36,785 bases of DNA from assembly GCF_024213375.1 (NCBI RefSeq), contig NZ_JANAVJ010000048.1, positions 1 through 36,785 on the forward strand, written 5' to 3'. This DNA is from Paenibacillus sp. MZ04-78.2. Lineage in GTDB: Bacteria > Bacillota > Bacilli > Paenibacillales > NBRC-103111. Below the pieces are notes generated by a model. That model made no database searches. It saw nothing but the letters and a program-made list of their open reading frames with translations, and was not told where the DNA came from. The position numbers and the translations under genes were made by a program. This document shows, one piece after another, positions 1 through 8,500 of this stretch. Each line of letters begins with the position of its first letter. Position 1 is the stretch's first letter.

Positions 1-2
1 CA

Positions 3-137
3 TCGACAGGTGCCGGGTTTGCCGCCCGAAGGTTGGCCGAGTTTGGCTACAGCGACGAGCAAGTTGAGGAACTGTTAGCGACCGTTTGTTCGCGGTTCCC
101 GATCGATCCGGATATCAAACGGAGTTCCGCTTCTTGA
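3..137 (+). CDS. 3' end of an unidentified protein (partial)
   Basis: The reading frame is open from the left edge and stops with TGA at 135-137, giving the last 44 residues of a protein. The segment contains GFAARRLAEFGYSDEQVEEL and ends in IKRSSAS. It looks like a helical C-terminus with typical GC-rich codon use. I do not recognise the family, and too little is present to assign a role. No strong terminator follows; GGCC-TAAG-GGCC at about 172-183 is too weak to call. Confidence 0.55.
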   Translation, partial: STGAGFAARRLAEFGYSDEQVEELLATVCSRFPIDPDIKRSSAS

Positions 138-578
138 CCCGGGGTCCGATGCTCCCACGATGGGAAAAGTGGCCTAAGGGCCTTATTCGCTCCGGCATCC
201 AGCCTATCAGACCCGCCCCCTCCGCCTCAAGCCGCTTTTAGCGGACCTGAACGCGCTCGGGATAAAATACGGTGAGCTGTAGCAGAATCTGCCCCCGGTT
301 CTGTACGCGTCCCGTCCACTTGCGCAGGACATCCATCGTCGCCAGGTAAAGCATTTTTCAGCAGCAATTCGTCCGTAGGGAAGATGCTTACAGACCCGAG
401 CAAGAAGACAACGTATCCCCTTAACAGTAGCTTCAATAACAACACAACGGTTTGATGTCGAGCATTTTTTTACATTTTATCCAGAATGGTTTCCATCCCC
501 TTCCATGCATGCGGGGTTTTCGCGAAGGGAATTCTAACCGGGAAATCGATATAATCCCTTACAGGAGGCCCATCACCC
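138..578. other. Intergenic stretch with no supported gene
   Basis: About 440 bases lie between the partial gene and the first small gene. The longest minus-strand frame (227-445) encodes 72 residues with no ribosome site or recognisable domain, so it is not called. A TATAAT at 550-555 sits only about 8 bases before the AGGAGG at 563-568, which is too close to be a normal -10 for the next gene. I see no tRNA, riboswitch or convincing terminator here. Confidence 0.4.
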
Positions 579-737
579 GTGAAAATCGAAACGACCGACT
601 ACGAAATCGCATCACTTCACGAGCAGGAAAAAGTCATCGATATCATTCAACAAACGGAAGCGCGGCTGGCTGAATTGACCGGCAGTACGATTACGCTGAT
701 TGCTTATTCCAAGACGGAAGGGGAGAAGAAGCTGTGA
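579..737 (+). CDS. Small conserved-looking hypothetical protein (52 aa)
   Basis: A GTG start at 579 is preceded by a perfect AGGAGG at 563-568. The protein starts MKIETTDYEIASLHEQEKVI and ends TLIAYSKTEGEKKL. It is acidic and helical, with no signal peptide or membrane segment. Its stop overlaps the next start in the arrangement CTGTGA, so the two small genes should be translationally coupled. I do not know its function. The strong ribosome site, GC-rich codon pattern and coupling make it a real gene although it is very short. Confidence 0.7.
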   Translation: MKIETTDYEIASLHEQEKVIDIIQQTEARLAELTGSTITLIAYSKTEGEKKL

Positions 738-898
738 CCGGCAGGAAGGAAGAGGCGTGGCGGCCCCAAGAACCGACCATCGCCCCGGGCATGAATACGC
801 ACGATCCACTAGAGGAAAAGGCGACGGAGGAAGAAGCACGGCGCGGAGACGCCACTCTTGTCTCCCGCTTGTACTTGGACAGGACTCCCGAGGACTAG
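734..898 (+). CDS. Small hypothetical protein coupled to the preceding gene (54 aa)
   Basis: The GTG start at 734 overlaps the TGA stop of the upstream gene by four bases (GTGA), a typical coupled arrangement. The protein reads MTGRKEEAWRPQEPTIAPGM and continues to a C-terminus containing TLVSRLYLDRTPED. It is charged and probably largely disordered, with a short hydrophobic patch near the end. No domain is recognised. Its existence rests on the coupling and on codon use; the function is unknown. Confidence 0.6.
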   Translation: MTGRKEEAWRPQEPTIAPGMNTHDPLEEKATEEEARRGDATLVSRLYLDRTPED

Positions 899-918
899 AG
901 CGGTTAAGAGAATCGCAG

Positions 919-966
919 CAAAAAAAGCAGCCTGCCCGGAGCGTGATCATCCCCAGGCGGGCTGCT
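919..966 (-). terminator. Intrinsic terminator of the membrane-anchored protein gene
   Basis: Arms 926-936 and 956-966 pair over 11 bases with one G-U (AGCAGCCTGCC with GGCGGGCTGCT). On the minus strand a run of seven or more T follows. It sits just downstream of the gene ending at 999. Confidence 0.75.
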
Positions 967-998
967 GGTTGTAGGCGGCGAAAGCGGAAGCGCTCCGA

Positions 999-2018
999 TC
1001 AGTCGTCGTTGCCTTGACGATCGTCATTCTCATCGTCGTACTTCTCGCGGTTTTTCGCTTTTTCCTTTTCTTTCTCTTTATCCTTATCTTTCGCCTTATT
1101 CTTGCCTTTGCCATGCTCCTTGTCCGCCCCGTGGCCGGCAGGCTCCGGCTTCCCGGCTTGTGCGGGCGGCATACGGACGACTTGGGCGTCGTCTTTCCAC
1201 TTCACATCGATTTTCCAATCCGGCGAATCATCCTTCAGCTTGAACTGCGTTACCAAGCGCTGCTTGAGCGCCTTCTCCCAAGCGTCTTTCTCCGACGGCA
1301 GCCCCTGCAGCAGCAGTAGAAGCAACTGCTCCGCCTGCGCTCCGTTCAGATGAACCACCGCACGATCCTTGGTTTGGATATAAATGTCGGCCTCATCGCC
1401 CTTGTCCGTCTGCTCCTGCTTTACCTTCAAAGCCAGCTCCCGGCTTTTCAGCTCCAACGACAGCCGCTCCCAAGGCCAGCTCCCGTTTTCCACCGGCTTA
1501 GCCGGTTTCGCGCCAGCCGGACGGTCGACCGAAGCCGCAGGCGTATGTGCCGGACCGGCTGGCGGTACGGAGGACGTGCTGCCGGAAGGCGCAGGCGCGG
1601 CTGGCTCCGTCGATGCGCCGGAGCCTTGCGCCGCTGCCGCGTTCGGCACGGTGGCCGGCGGGGCCGGACTCTGCGGCGCAGCGGCTTGTTCGGGCGCTGC
1701 CGCCTTAATGTAAGCGGCTTGATTTTTGCTGTTCAATATAATTTCCAGCGAATCGCCCGGCTTCAAATCCGTGATCGCCGCTTTTTGCAAATTGCGATAC
1801 ACCCACACGTCTGATGTCAGCGGGTAGACTTTTTCCGTTCCGTCGTAAGACACTTTGATTTGTTTATTGCCGTCCGTCAAGCCGACGAACCGTCCCTTGG
1901 CTTCTGTCGATATTTCAGCCGATACGGGCGCATCTCCCACCCAAGTGACGCCATAAATCAGCCCGCCCAAAAACGCGGCGGCAATAACCCACACGACCGT
2001 TTTTTTAAGTTTCCCCAT
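999..2018 (-). CDS. Membrane-anchored protein with Ala/Pro-rich linker and charged tail
   Basis: The 339-residue protein begins MGKLKKTVVWVIAAAFLGGL, a single N-terminal membrane segment (about residues 7-25), so the rest should face outside. Residues about 40-105 form a small beta-rich region (KGRFVGLTDGNKQIKVSYDG and VYPLTSDVWVYRN). A long Ala/Pro/Ser-rich linker follows, then a region near residues 180-290 (LELKSRELALKVKQEQTDKG, DSPDWKIDVKWKDDAQVVRM). The extreme C-terminus is a Lys/Glu/Asp-rich repeat ending DENDDRQGNDD. AGGGGAGAG precedes the ATG. It stands alone with its own terminator. No enzymatic motif is visible; a cell-surface or envelope role is inference from the topology only. 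Confidence 0.8.
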   Translation of the reverse strand: MGKLKKTVVWVIAAAFLGGLIYGVTWVGDAPVSAEISTEAKGRFVGLTDGNKQIKVSYDGTEKVYPLTSDVWVYRNLQKAAITDLKPGDSLEIILNSKNQAAYIKAAAPEQAAAPQSPAPPATVPNAAAAQGSGASTEPAAPAPSGSTSSVPPAGPAHTPAASVDRPAGAKPAKPVENGSWPWERLSLELKSRELALKVKQEQTDKGDEADIYIQTKDRAVVHLNGAQAEQLLLLLLQGLPSEKDAWEKALKQRLVTQFKLKDDSPDWKIDVKWKDDAQVVRMPPAQAGKPEPAGHGADKEHGKGKNKAKDKDKEKEKEKAKNREKYDDENDDRQGNDD

Positions 2019-2135
2019 CGTTTCTCTCCCCTGTAACGGGCATTGAAAGCTGTCGCCCGTAGTTTTCCGAACAGAGTTCGTTATAGGCTTCGGGCTTTCA
2101 TGCCATTTTCAGGGGATGCGGATCGAACCAGGCCT

Positions 2136-2669
2136 TTAGACCGAGTCCCAACGGTTGGCGGATGCATGCAGCCGGGGATGCGTGACCGGACTCCCCTCCG
2201 CGCTCACGAACCAGCGGATCTTTTTGATCCACGTCTCGAACGAGTCATAGCTCGCGAGCAGCCCTGCTGTCGTCCCGGTCACCCAGACGAAATGGGGAGC
2301 GGCGTATTTTTCTTCCAGGAATCGGAACGCCGTGTCAACGGGAGTATACTTTTTGCGCTTGCCCTCGAACGGTTCGACGACATAATCGACATCCGTGTCC
2401 GAAGCGGCGAGCAGCGCCTGCAGCGCTTCGACCCTCCGGTGGTAAGGAGCTACGGAACGCCGTTTCTCCATGCGCCGGACCGTCTCCTCATGCAAAGGGT
2501 AAAACACTACCTTGGCGATGCCGCGCCCGCTGGCCAACGCAAGGACGCGTACGAGTTCCTGCTCCGTATAGTCCTCGAACGCATCGTAAATCCACAAGCT
2601 TCCGCGGTCCGTGTCCCGCTCATTCGGCGGTTCATATCCGAACGGAGCTTTGCCCGTCTGTCTTGCCAT
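2136..2669 (-). CDS. Nucleotidylyltransferase-like conserved protein
   Basis: The 177-residue protein follows a GAGGAGGGG ribosome site. Its order of elements loosely recalls nicotinate-nucleotide adenylyltransferases: FYPLHEETVRRMEKRRSVAP, then YHRRVEALQALLAAS, then TAFRFLEEKYAAPHFVWVTG, then a Phe/Trp-rich segment SFETWIKKIRWFV where those enzymes carry their LGxD and WK(R)xxxI segments. The N-terminal HxGH motif of active enzymes is not visible, so it may be a degenerate, non-catalytic relative, or the likeness may be superficial. The gene diverges from the small gene at 2807 across a 137-base gap. Function unknown. Confidence 0.65.
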   Translation of the reverse strand: MARQTGKAPFGYEPPNERDTDRGSLWIYDAFEDYTEQELVRVLALASGRGIAKVVFYPLHEETVRRMEKRRSVAPYHRRVEALQALLAASDTDVDYVVEPFEGKRKKYTPVDTAFRFLEEKYAAPHFVWVTGTTAGLLASYDSFETWIKKIRWFVSAEGSPVTHPRLHASANRWDSV

Positions 2670-2806
2670 CCGGCCCCTCCTCTCGTCGCTTGCAGAAATG
2701 GGATTTCACTTAGTATGCCTTTCGGAAAAAGAGAATATTTTCCGGGCAGGCTGCGCACGTTAAGCATGAACCGGCGATAAAGCTTATGAAGAAAGGGGGA
2801 AACGGC

Positions 2807-2956
2807 ATGTCGGAAAATAAAAAGCACGAAGGCAATTACGAAAGCACGGCTTCGATGGAAGCCGACAATCAAGATATGGAATTCGTAAACGATACGCTCA
2901 ATCAAGTGAAAACGACGGTCAATCAGATCGGAGCCACCCAGAAGGAGAAGGAATAG
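2807..2956 (+). CDS. Small acidic hypothetical protein (49 aa)
   Basis: The ATG at 2807 is preceded by GAAAGGGGGAAACGGC, a good ribosome site; an in-frame ATG at 2786 has none and was not chosen. The protein begins MSENKKHEGNYESTASMEAD and ends GATQKEKE. It is hydrophilic, has no signal or membrane segment, and resembles the small, often sporulation-associated or disordered proteins common in Bacillota, but I cannot place it in a family. It converges on the glycosylase gene ending at 2974. Confidence 0.6.
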   Translation: MSENKKHEGNYESTASMEADNQDMEFVNDTLNQVKTTVNQIGATQKEKE

Positions 2957-2973
2957 TGCGGCCCGCTATGCCG

Positions 2974-3504
2974 TTAGCCGCGTACGGTAAGCCAAGCCGC
3001 CCGCACAAGCTGCCATGCTTCCAGCTTGGCCGCTTGCGGCATAGCCCGCGCCGGACTCGACGACGGCAGCAGCTTATAGCTCCTGCCGTCGTCCGCGGCC
3101 TCCTTCATGACCTGCCTGCGGTACAGGTCCGCCGCCGTGCTGCCGTTGAAGAAAACATGGCGGATACCCGGATACGCCGCGTAGAACTCCGCGAAGTCGT
3201 TGGCCTCCGGACGGCGGATCGCCGTGTCGAGACTGCCTTCGCGCTCGCACGCCGCGAGCACGTCCCACAACGCTACGCCGCGGGATAACGCGAAGCGGAG
3301 CCGCTCCTCGTATGCCGCAGCCGGCTCCCCTCCGTCCAGCAGCGCGTAGAGAAGCGGCCAGAAGCCGTTGCGCGGATGGCCGTAATACTGCTGCGCCCGC
3401 AGGGACGCTTCCCCCGGCATCGATCCGAGAATCAGCAGCCGGCAGCGCTCATCCGCAACCGGCGGCAAGCCGGTCAAGCGGGGACGTTCCTTATCTGCCG
3501 CCAT
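2974..3504 (-). CDS. DNA-deoxyinosine glycosylase (uracil-DNA glycosylase superfamily)
   Basis: The 176-residue protein carries the signature of the hypoxanthine/deoxyinosine branch of the uracil-DNA glycosylase superfamily: LLILGSMPGEASLRAQQYYG followed by HPRNGFW near the N-terminus, ALWDVL in the middle, FFNGSTAADLY, and a C-terminal LPSSSPA loop corresponding to the family's second active-site motif. Such enzymes remove deaminated bases (hypoxanthine from deaminated adenine) from DNA and start base excision repair. GGGAGG precedes the start; an adjacent in-frame TTG at 3507 is an alternative start one codon longer. The length is close to that of the family. No operon partner is visible. 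Confidence 0.85.
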   Translation of the reverse strand: MAADKERPRLTGLPPVADERCRLLILGSMPGEASLRAQQYYGHPRNGFWPLLYALLDGGEPAAAYEERLRFALSRGVALWDVLAACEREGSLDTAIRRPEANDFAEFYAAYPGIRHVFFNGSTAADLYRRQVMKEAADDGRSYKLLPSSSPARAMPQAAKLEAWQLVRAAWLTVRG

Positions 3505-3579
3505 CAATGCATCGCCTCCCGTTGATTCGTTTCACATCCAAGCAGCCTCATTGTAGCACAGCTGCCCCGCACAGGATCG

Positions 3580-3613
3580 AAAAAAGGAATCCCGCTTATG
3601 GCATGGGATTCCC
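3580..3613 (-). terminator. Intrinsic terminator after the methyltransferase gene
   Basis: GGAATCCC (3586-3593) pairs perfectly with GGGATTCC (3605-3612). On the minus strand the hairpin is followed by TTTTTT, 20-odd bases after the stop of the methyltransferase gene. Confidence 0.85.
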
Positions 3614-3635
3614 TCTCTTGTTTATAGCGGTTACG

Positions 3636-4835
3636 TTACAGCTTTGGCCACGGGTCCAGCTTTTCCTGCAGCGCCCGTTCCAAATAGGGCTCCGCCTGCA
3701 GGAAGTTCCGGAAGTCCCGGTACTCCTCCGTCAGCTTGGCCAATTCGGCGGGTTTCGGCGGCTGGACGCTGCGGACGGCCCGGATTAAAATATTTTTCGG
3801 CGTGTGTTCCAAGTCGATGAATTCCAGCAACTGCGTCTTATAGCCCACCAGCTCAAGCAGCTTCGCCCGGATCGCGTCCGTGGCCAGCGCGGAAAACCGC
3901 TCCTTCAAAATACCGTGCTGCAGCAGCGGGCCGAGCACGTCGCTATGCACCTGCCGGAACAGCTCGTGCTGGCAGCAAGGCACCGACAAGATGACTGAGG
4001 CGCCCCAGCGAACCGCCTTCTCCAGCGCCGCATCGGTCGCCGTATCGCAGGCATGCAGCGTTACGACCAGGTCGACCTGCCGCAGCTCGTCATACTTGGC
4101 GATGTCGCCGACGAGGAACCGCAGCCCGTCATAACCGAGCTTCTCCGCAAGCGCGCTGCAGTGCCGGATCACATCCTCCTTGAGGTCGAGGCCGACGACG
4201 CGGAGGTCGAAGCCCTGCATCTCCTTCAGAAAATGATACATCGCAAACGTCAAATACGACTTGCCGCACCCGAAATCGACGATGGTGAGCGTCCGGTCCT
4301 TCGGCAAATGCGGCAAAATATCGGCGATCATTTCGACAAACCGGTTGATTTGGCGGAACTTGTCGTATTTCGGAGCAAGCACCTTCCCCTGAGCGTTCAT
4401 AATTCCGAGCTCGATCAGAAAAGGAACGGGAACGCCTTCTTCCAGCACATAGTTCTTTTTCCGGTTATGGGCGGGCGCTTCGCTCACCGCTTGCTTGGTC
4501 GGCGGCTTGCGGAGAATGCCGAGCTTGCCTTTCTTGCTGACCAGCACCTGATAATCCGCCTCGCCCGTCTGCAGCAGCCCTTGCCGGAACTGCTCGGCCA
4601 GCAGCGTGTTCAGCTTCGCCTCCGCCGCTTCCGGGGCCAAATTCTCGTGCAGCACCTTCGGGCCGCAGAAGGAGCTGAATTGATAGTGCAAAGCCCCCTT
4701 GAGCTGTACCGGCTTCACCGTTACCTTCGTGCAGCCGTCCAGATCGCTTCGCCGCACCTGACTCAGCGTCGCTTGGATCAGCGTCCCCTCCTGAAACAAT
4801 CGGCCTGTTAATTCCGTCAATTCCCGCTCTTGCAT
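3636..4835 (-). CDS. Class I SAM-dependent methyltransferase, Trm13/METTL25-like
   Basis: The 399-residue protein has a Rossmann methyltransferase core in its second half. The SAM-binding motif is LTIVDFGCGKSYLTFAMYHF (about residue 185), followed by VVGLDLKEDVI and LVVTLHACDTATDAALEKAV, then SVPCCQHELF. The HACDTATD and CCQHE motifs are those of the Methyltransf_32 group related to tRNA 2'-O-methyltransferase Trm13 and METTL25. The N-terminal 150 residues (KVTVKPVQLKGALHYQFSSF) may bind nucleic acid. An RNA substrate is likely from the family but not shown here. It is a single-gene unit with its own terminator. Confidence 0.85.
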   Translation of the reverse strand: MQERELTELTGRLFQEGTLIQATLSQVRRSDLDGCTKVTVKPVQLKGALHYQFSSFCGPKVLHENLAPEAAEAKLNTLLAEQFRQGLLQTGEADYQVLVSKKGKLGILRKPPTKQAVSEAPAHNRKKNYVLEEGVPVPFLIELGIMNAQGKVLAPKYDKFRQINRFVEMIADILPHLPKDRTLTIVDFGCGKSYLTFAMYHFLKEMQGFDLRVVGLDLKEDVIRHCSALAEKLGYDGLRFLVGDIAKYDELRQVDLVVTLHACDTATDAALEKAVRWGASVILSVPCCQHELFRQVHSDVLGPLLQHGILKERFSALATDAIRAKLLELVGYKTQLLEFIDLEHTPKNILIRAVRSVQPPKPAELAKLTEEYRDFRNFLQAEPYLERALQEKLDPWPKL

Positions 4836-5003
4836 CCTGTTTCACGTTCTCCAATCCGTTTGTCCTTGATTTACATTCCGGTGCAACCGGACGATCTAAT
4901 CGTCGTCCTACTACGGAGGCCGGAGCCTCCCATCCCTTTTCATCCCATTATACCCAAACGACGCAAGGAAAAGCGACCTGTCCAAGCGATTTTCATTCCA
5001 GCT

Positions 5004-5282
5004 CTATTTATTGTGGAACCACGCAACAAGCAATGCGGCAAAAGCAATGAGACTACTGATCCAGCCGGGGTAAAGCTGCCTGTTGGCCAGCCGTTCTTTT
5101 TCAATCCGTTCGAGACGTTCGTCGCGGGCGCGCAGCATCTCGTTTATTTCCACACGGGATATATAGTTGCCATGCCACTTGTCCAGCTTTTCCTCCATGC
5201 GCGTAACGGCGACTTCGATGTTCTCGAGCCGGGTTTCAGCCTTCATTAAACGCTCCCCGTCTTTATTCGGACTCGCATTCAT
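5004..5282 (-). CDS. XhlA-like coiled-coil protein with C-terminal membrane segment
   Basis: The ATG at 5282 is preceded by AAAGGAG; the frame stays open upstream to 5504, but that part has no ribosome site. The 92-residue protein has a coiled-coil centre (MKAETRLENIEVAVTRMEEK and NEMLRARDERLERIEKERLA) and a single C-terminal membrane segment (SSLIAFAALLVAWF) ending HNK. This plan matches XhlA-type proteins found in phage lysis cassettes, but there is no holin, amidase or phage gene beside it, so a stand-alone membrane protein is as likely. Its real role is unknown. Confidence 0.65.
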   Translation of the reverse strand: MNASPNKDGERLMKAETRLENIEVAVTRMEEKLDKWHGNYISRVEINEMLRARDERLERIEKERLANRQLYPGWISSLIAFAALLVAWFHNK

Positions 5283-5416
5283 TGTTTTTGTCACTCCTTT
5301 GCCAGGCAGCGCCGCGAGCGGTCTGCCAACTGGGTTCCGCTCTACAGTATATGCGACAAGCCTTCCCGCCGAAGCGACGATTACACAACGGCAGCGGGTA
5401 ATCAGTCCGTTTCTGA

Positions 5417-5460
5417 CAAAAAAAGGCACGGCTTCCTGCGTATCTGCAAGTCGCCATGCC
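5417..5460 (-). terminator. Intrinsic terminator of the Dps gene
   Basis: GGCACGGC (5425-5432) pairs with GCCATGCC (5453-5460) with one G-U. Seven or more T follow on the minus strand. It lies directly downstream of the Dps stop. Confidence 0.85.
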
Positions 5461-5473
5461 CTTATCCGGGACG

Positions 5474-5914
5474 CTATTTTCCCAAAAACGATTCCAGCAT
5501 CCAAACGTGCTTCTCCAGCTCGCTGTGGATCGCAAGCAGCATGTCGCCGGTCGTCTCGTCGTCCGCCGCTTCGGCAATCGCCATCCCTTCCTTCAGCTCC
5601 CCGATCAGCGTTCCGAAGTCGTTGGCGATGGAACGGACCATCTGTTCGGCATTCTCGCTGCCGGAAGCCTCGTGCAGGGTCGCTTTCTCCAAAATTTCTT
5701 TCATGGTGGCGACCGGCTGCCCTTTGAGCGCCAGCAGCCGCTCGGCCAAATCGTCCACATGAAGGGCCGCCTCGTTATACAGCTCTTCGAATTTCACATG
5801 CAGGGTGAAAAATTGCGGTCCCTTCACATACCAATGGTAGTTATGGAGCTTGATGAACAGCAGGCTCCAGTTCGCTATCTGGGTGTTCAGCACTTCCGTT
5901 ATGCTTTTGGACAT
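5474..5914 (-). CDS. dps: Dps-family ferritin-like DNA-protection protein
   Basis: This 146-residue protein is the usual Dps length. Dps proteins assemble into 12-subunit cages that oxidise Fe(II) with peroxide and store iron, protecting DNA in stress and stationary phase. The family signature is plain: [20 protein letters not shown] (His24, His27, His39), then [20 protein letters not shown] with the acidic ferroxidase residues (Glu43, Asp54, Glu58). AAGGAGG precedes the ATG. It is monocistronic with a strong terminator. I see no obvious PerR box in the short upstream region, so its regulation is unclear. Confidence 0.93.
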   Translation of the reverse strand: MSKSITEVLNTQIANWSLLFIKLHNYHWYVKGPQFFTLHVKFEELYNEAALHVDDLAERLLALKGQPVATMKEILEKATLHEASGSENAEQMVRSIANDFGTLIGELKEGMAIAEAADDETTGDMLLAIHSELEKHVWMLESFLGK

Positions 5915-6009
5915 GGGTCGTTCCTCCTTGAATCGCGTTCTTTTCCAGCTTATCCCTAGTTAATATGAAAAACGGAAGCGACTTTTATACATCGCGCCGA
6001 AGGAATCGG

Positions 6010-8364
6010 CTACGGGTCGTTCGTGGCGACGGGCTCAGGCGGTACCGCGAACCGGACAAAGAATGCCGTGCCCTCCGGTCCGGTCTGCCACGTCAGCCTG
6101 GCTCCGTGCCGGGCGGCGATACTGAAGCAGACCGCCAGACCGAGCCCCGTCCCCTGCTCCTTCGTCGTAAAGAACGGAGTCCCGACCTTGGCCAGCACGT
6201 CCTTGTCCATGCCGTGGCCCTGGTCGCAGACCGCCAGTACGACCTCCGACTCTTCCGTGTAAGTGGCGATTTCGAGCCGCCCTCCGGCGTCCATCGCTTC
6301 GAGCCCGTTCAGCGCGAGATTCAATACCATCTGCCGCATCTCCTTCTCGTCGAGCTCCAGCTCGGGACACGAATCGAGCCGCAGGTGAAGCTGCTTATCG
6401 GCCAGTGTCGCCTCTGCTTGAATAAGCGGACCGATGGCCTCGATCACCTGAGCCAGATTTTGCGGACGGCGGTCGGTGGTTTTGTTTTTGGCCAGCGCCA
6501 AAAACTCGCTGATAATCCCGTTGGCACGGTTCAGTTCCTCCACCATAACGTCCATAATGTCCTTGGGCGGAAGGGTTTTCTTCGCGCTCATTAGCTGGAG
6601 AAAGCCGCGGACGGTCGTCATCGGATTGCGGATTTCATGCGCGATGCCTGCGGCCATTTCTCCGATCAGATGCAGCCGGTCCAGCCGCGCCATTTCCCTC
6701 TCCAGCTCCGCCCGGTCCGTAATATCCGTAATGACCGCCAGCACGCACGGCACATCCGGCGTCTCAATGATCTCCGTGGACAACAGTCCTGTCCGCCGCT
6801 CGCCCGCCTTGGTTACATACTGTACCTTCACGTCCGTCACCGTATCGGCGAAATCCACAGGGGCCGTCTCGAACAGCCCTTCGTCCGAGATGAGCGTCAT
6901 CTGCAGATTGGCGGCTCCCGACGTCATTTCTTCATACGTGTATCCCGTATGCTTCATCCAGCTCTCGTTGACGTCGAGATACGTCCGGTCGCTTAACGAT
7001 TGAATCGCCATCAGACAAGGCGTCGCCTGAAAAATCGTATAAAACCGCTCCTGCGATTCCCGGGCATCCTGCTCCATGCGCCGCCGCTCGTTCGTATCCT
7101 GAATATATAAGCTGATGCCGAGCGACGACGGGAAAGCCCTCACCTCGACCCAGCTTTCCGTCAGGTTCGAATAAAATTCCGCCCGCTGCGGCGCTCGCTC
7201 CAAAGCTGCGCGAAGAAACAAATCGTAGCATTTCGAGCGCTCCACCGGCGCATAATCCCAGAACGGCCGGCCCAGCGCTTGCTCCTTCACGATGCGGAGA
7301 CGCTGCTCAGCCGAACGGTTCATGTAGACGATCGCCCCGTCATGGTCAAGCGCGTAAAACGCATCCGTAATGCTCTCCAAAATATCGTTGATCCGGTCGT
7401 ACGACCGCATCAGTTGCTCGGTTACCTGATGCCGGCGCCGGATTTCCGCCTGAAGTCTTCCGTTGGCTTCGCGCAGCGCATACGTGCGCTGCTCTACGGC
7501 CTGCTCCATGCGAATATACTGCATTTTGCGCTCGGTCACGTCGCGAACCGAGCAGACGTAAATCGTCCGGTCGCCGATACAGGCGCTTCCGATCTGCAGC
7601 TCGGCGGGGAACGTCCCGCCGCTGCGCCGCACGGCCGTAACGTCCGTCGCTTCCCTCGTACCGCAATCCGGCAGCAGGGAGCCGCTTTCCCCCGAGCCGA
7701 ACAGCCGCTCGGTATACGGCACGACCTGCCACACAGGCTTCCCGATCAGCTCCTCCGGGTTGCACCTGAACAGCGGCTGGACGGCGGGATTGGCCGACAG
7801 AATCGTTCCCTGTGCATCGACGGTCAAGAAAGCATCGGTCGACGTCTCGCTGATTGCTCGGGCCATCGCTTCCATCTGTCGAAGCTTGTCCGTATTGTCC
7901 AGAAGCTGGACATGCGCCTGCTCCAGATCGATCGTGCGCCGGGTGATCAGCTCCTTTTGCGCCTTAAGCTGCTCCCGGTCCCGGTAGATGCTTGCGAACT
8001 GCCTGACCTTTACTTTTAACACAGCCGGCTGCACCGGCTTGAATATAAAATCGATTGCTCCGATTTCATACCCTCGTACCATGTGCTCCGTCGCTTGACT
8101 GAGCGCCGTAACGAAGATCACGGGAATCGACCTGTACCGCTCTTGCGATTTCAGCATGCTAACGGTTTCGAAGCCATTCATTCCCGGCATTTCAATATCC
8201 ATCAGAATCAAGGCGAAAGACTCCTGCATCACTTGCCGCAGCGCTTCCTCTCCGGAATTGGCGGTGGCGATGCGATAATCGGGAGATTGCAGTATGGAAG
8301 ACATAGCGAGCAAATGTTCCGGCCGATCGTCGACAATCAGTATATTTACTTGCGGTTCAGCCAT
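6010..8364 (-). CDS. Hybrid sensor histidine kinase: REC, three PAS, HisKA, HATPase
   Basis: The 784-residue protein has no membrane segment, so it is cytoplasmic. An N-terminal receiver domain (residues 1-120) has Asp12/Asp13, phospho-acceptor Asp56 (LILMDIEMPGMNGFETV), Thr86 and Lys109. Three PAS regions follow (about 170-290, 325-435, 440-560), including FLTVDAQGTILSANPAV and AFYALDHDGAIVYMNRSAEQ. The kinase core has His576 in MAAGIAHEIRNPMTTVRGFL, an N-box (NLALNGLEAMD), DQGHGM and GTGLGL. The H-box closely resembles the sporulation kinases of the KinA/KinE group, so feeding the Spo0A phosphorelay is plausible but unproven. The N-terminal receiver suggests it is itself controlled by another kinase. 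AGGAGAG precedes the ATG; no response regulator gene is adjacent. Confidence 0.92.
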   Translation of the reverse strand: MAEPQVNILIVDDRPEHLLAMSSILQSPDYRIATANSGEEALRQVMQESFALILMDIEMPGMNGFETVSMLKSQERYRSIPVIFVTALSQATEHMVRGYEIGAIDFIFKPVQPAVLKVKVRQFASIYRDREQLKAQKELITRRTIDLEQAHVQLLDNTDKLRQMEAMARAISETSTDAFLTVDAQGTILSANPAVQPLFRCNPEELIGKPVWQVVPYTERLFGSGESGSLLPDCGTREATDVTAVRRSGGTFPAELQIGSACIGDRTIYVCSVRDVTERKMQYIRMEQAVEQRTYALREANGRLQAEIRRRHQVTEQLMRSYDRINDILESITDAFYALDHDGAIVYMNRSAEQRLRIVKEQALGRPFWDYAPVERSKCYDLFLRAALERAPQRAEFYSNLTESWVEVRAFPSSLGISLYIQDTNERRRMEQDARESQERFYTIFQATPCLMAIQSLSDRTYLDVNESWMKHTGYTYEEMTSGAANLQMTLISDEGLFETAPVDFADTVTDVKVQYVTKAGERRTGLLSTEIIETPDVPCVLAVITDITDRAELEREMARLDRLHLIGEMAAGIAHEIRNPMTTVRGFLQLMSAKKTLPPKDIMDVMVEELNRANGIISEFLALAKNKTTDRRPQNLAQVIEAIGPLIQAEATLADKQLHLRLDSCPELELDEKEMRQMVLNLALNGLEAMDAGGRLEIATYTEESEVVLAVCDQGHGMDKDVLAKVGTPFFTTKEQGTGLGLAVCFSIAARHGARLTWQTGPEGTAFFVRFAVPPEPVATNDP

Positions 8365-8447
8365 ATGTATTCTCTCCTAAGGTCCGGATATTATCCTAAT
8401 CTTTACATTTTTCGCTAGCCGTACATTCTTCTCCTGCTTGCCGATGT

Positions 8448-8484
8448 GAAAAAAAGAAGCCCGTTTCCTGAGGAAACGAACTTC
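8448..8484 (-). terminator. Intrinsic terminator of the SpoOM gene
   Basis: Arms 8456-8468 and 8472-8484 form a 13-base stem with two G-U pairs and a three-base loop. Seven T follow on the minus strand. Confidence 0.88.
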
Positions 8485-8500
8485 CTGACCATCGATTCGT

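Noticed and set aside
227..445. Minus-strand frame of 72 codons
   Set aside because: No ribosome site, no domain, and no codon pattern that stands out; it lies in an otherwise empty stretch.
550..555. TATAAT as a promoter for the gene at 579
   Set aside because: It is about 8 bases from the ribosome site, so transcription would start within the ribosome site; no convincing -35 precedes it.
5004..5914. Phage lysis or prophage region suggested by the XhlA-like protein
   Set aside because: No holin, amidase, capsid or integrase genes adjoin it; the neighbours are Dps and a methyltransferase.
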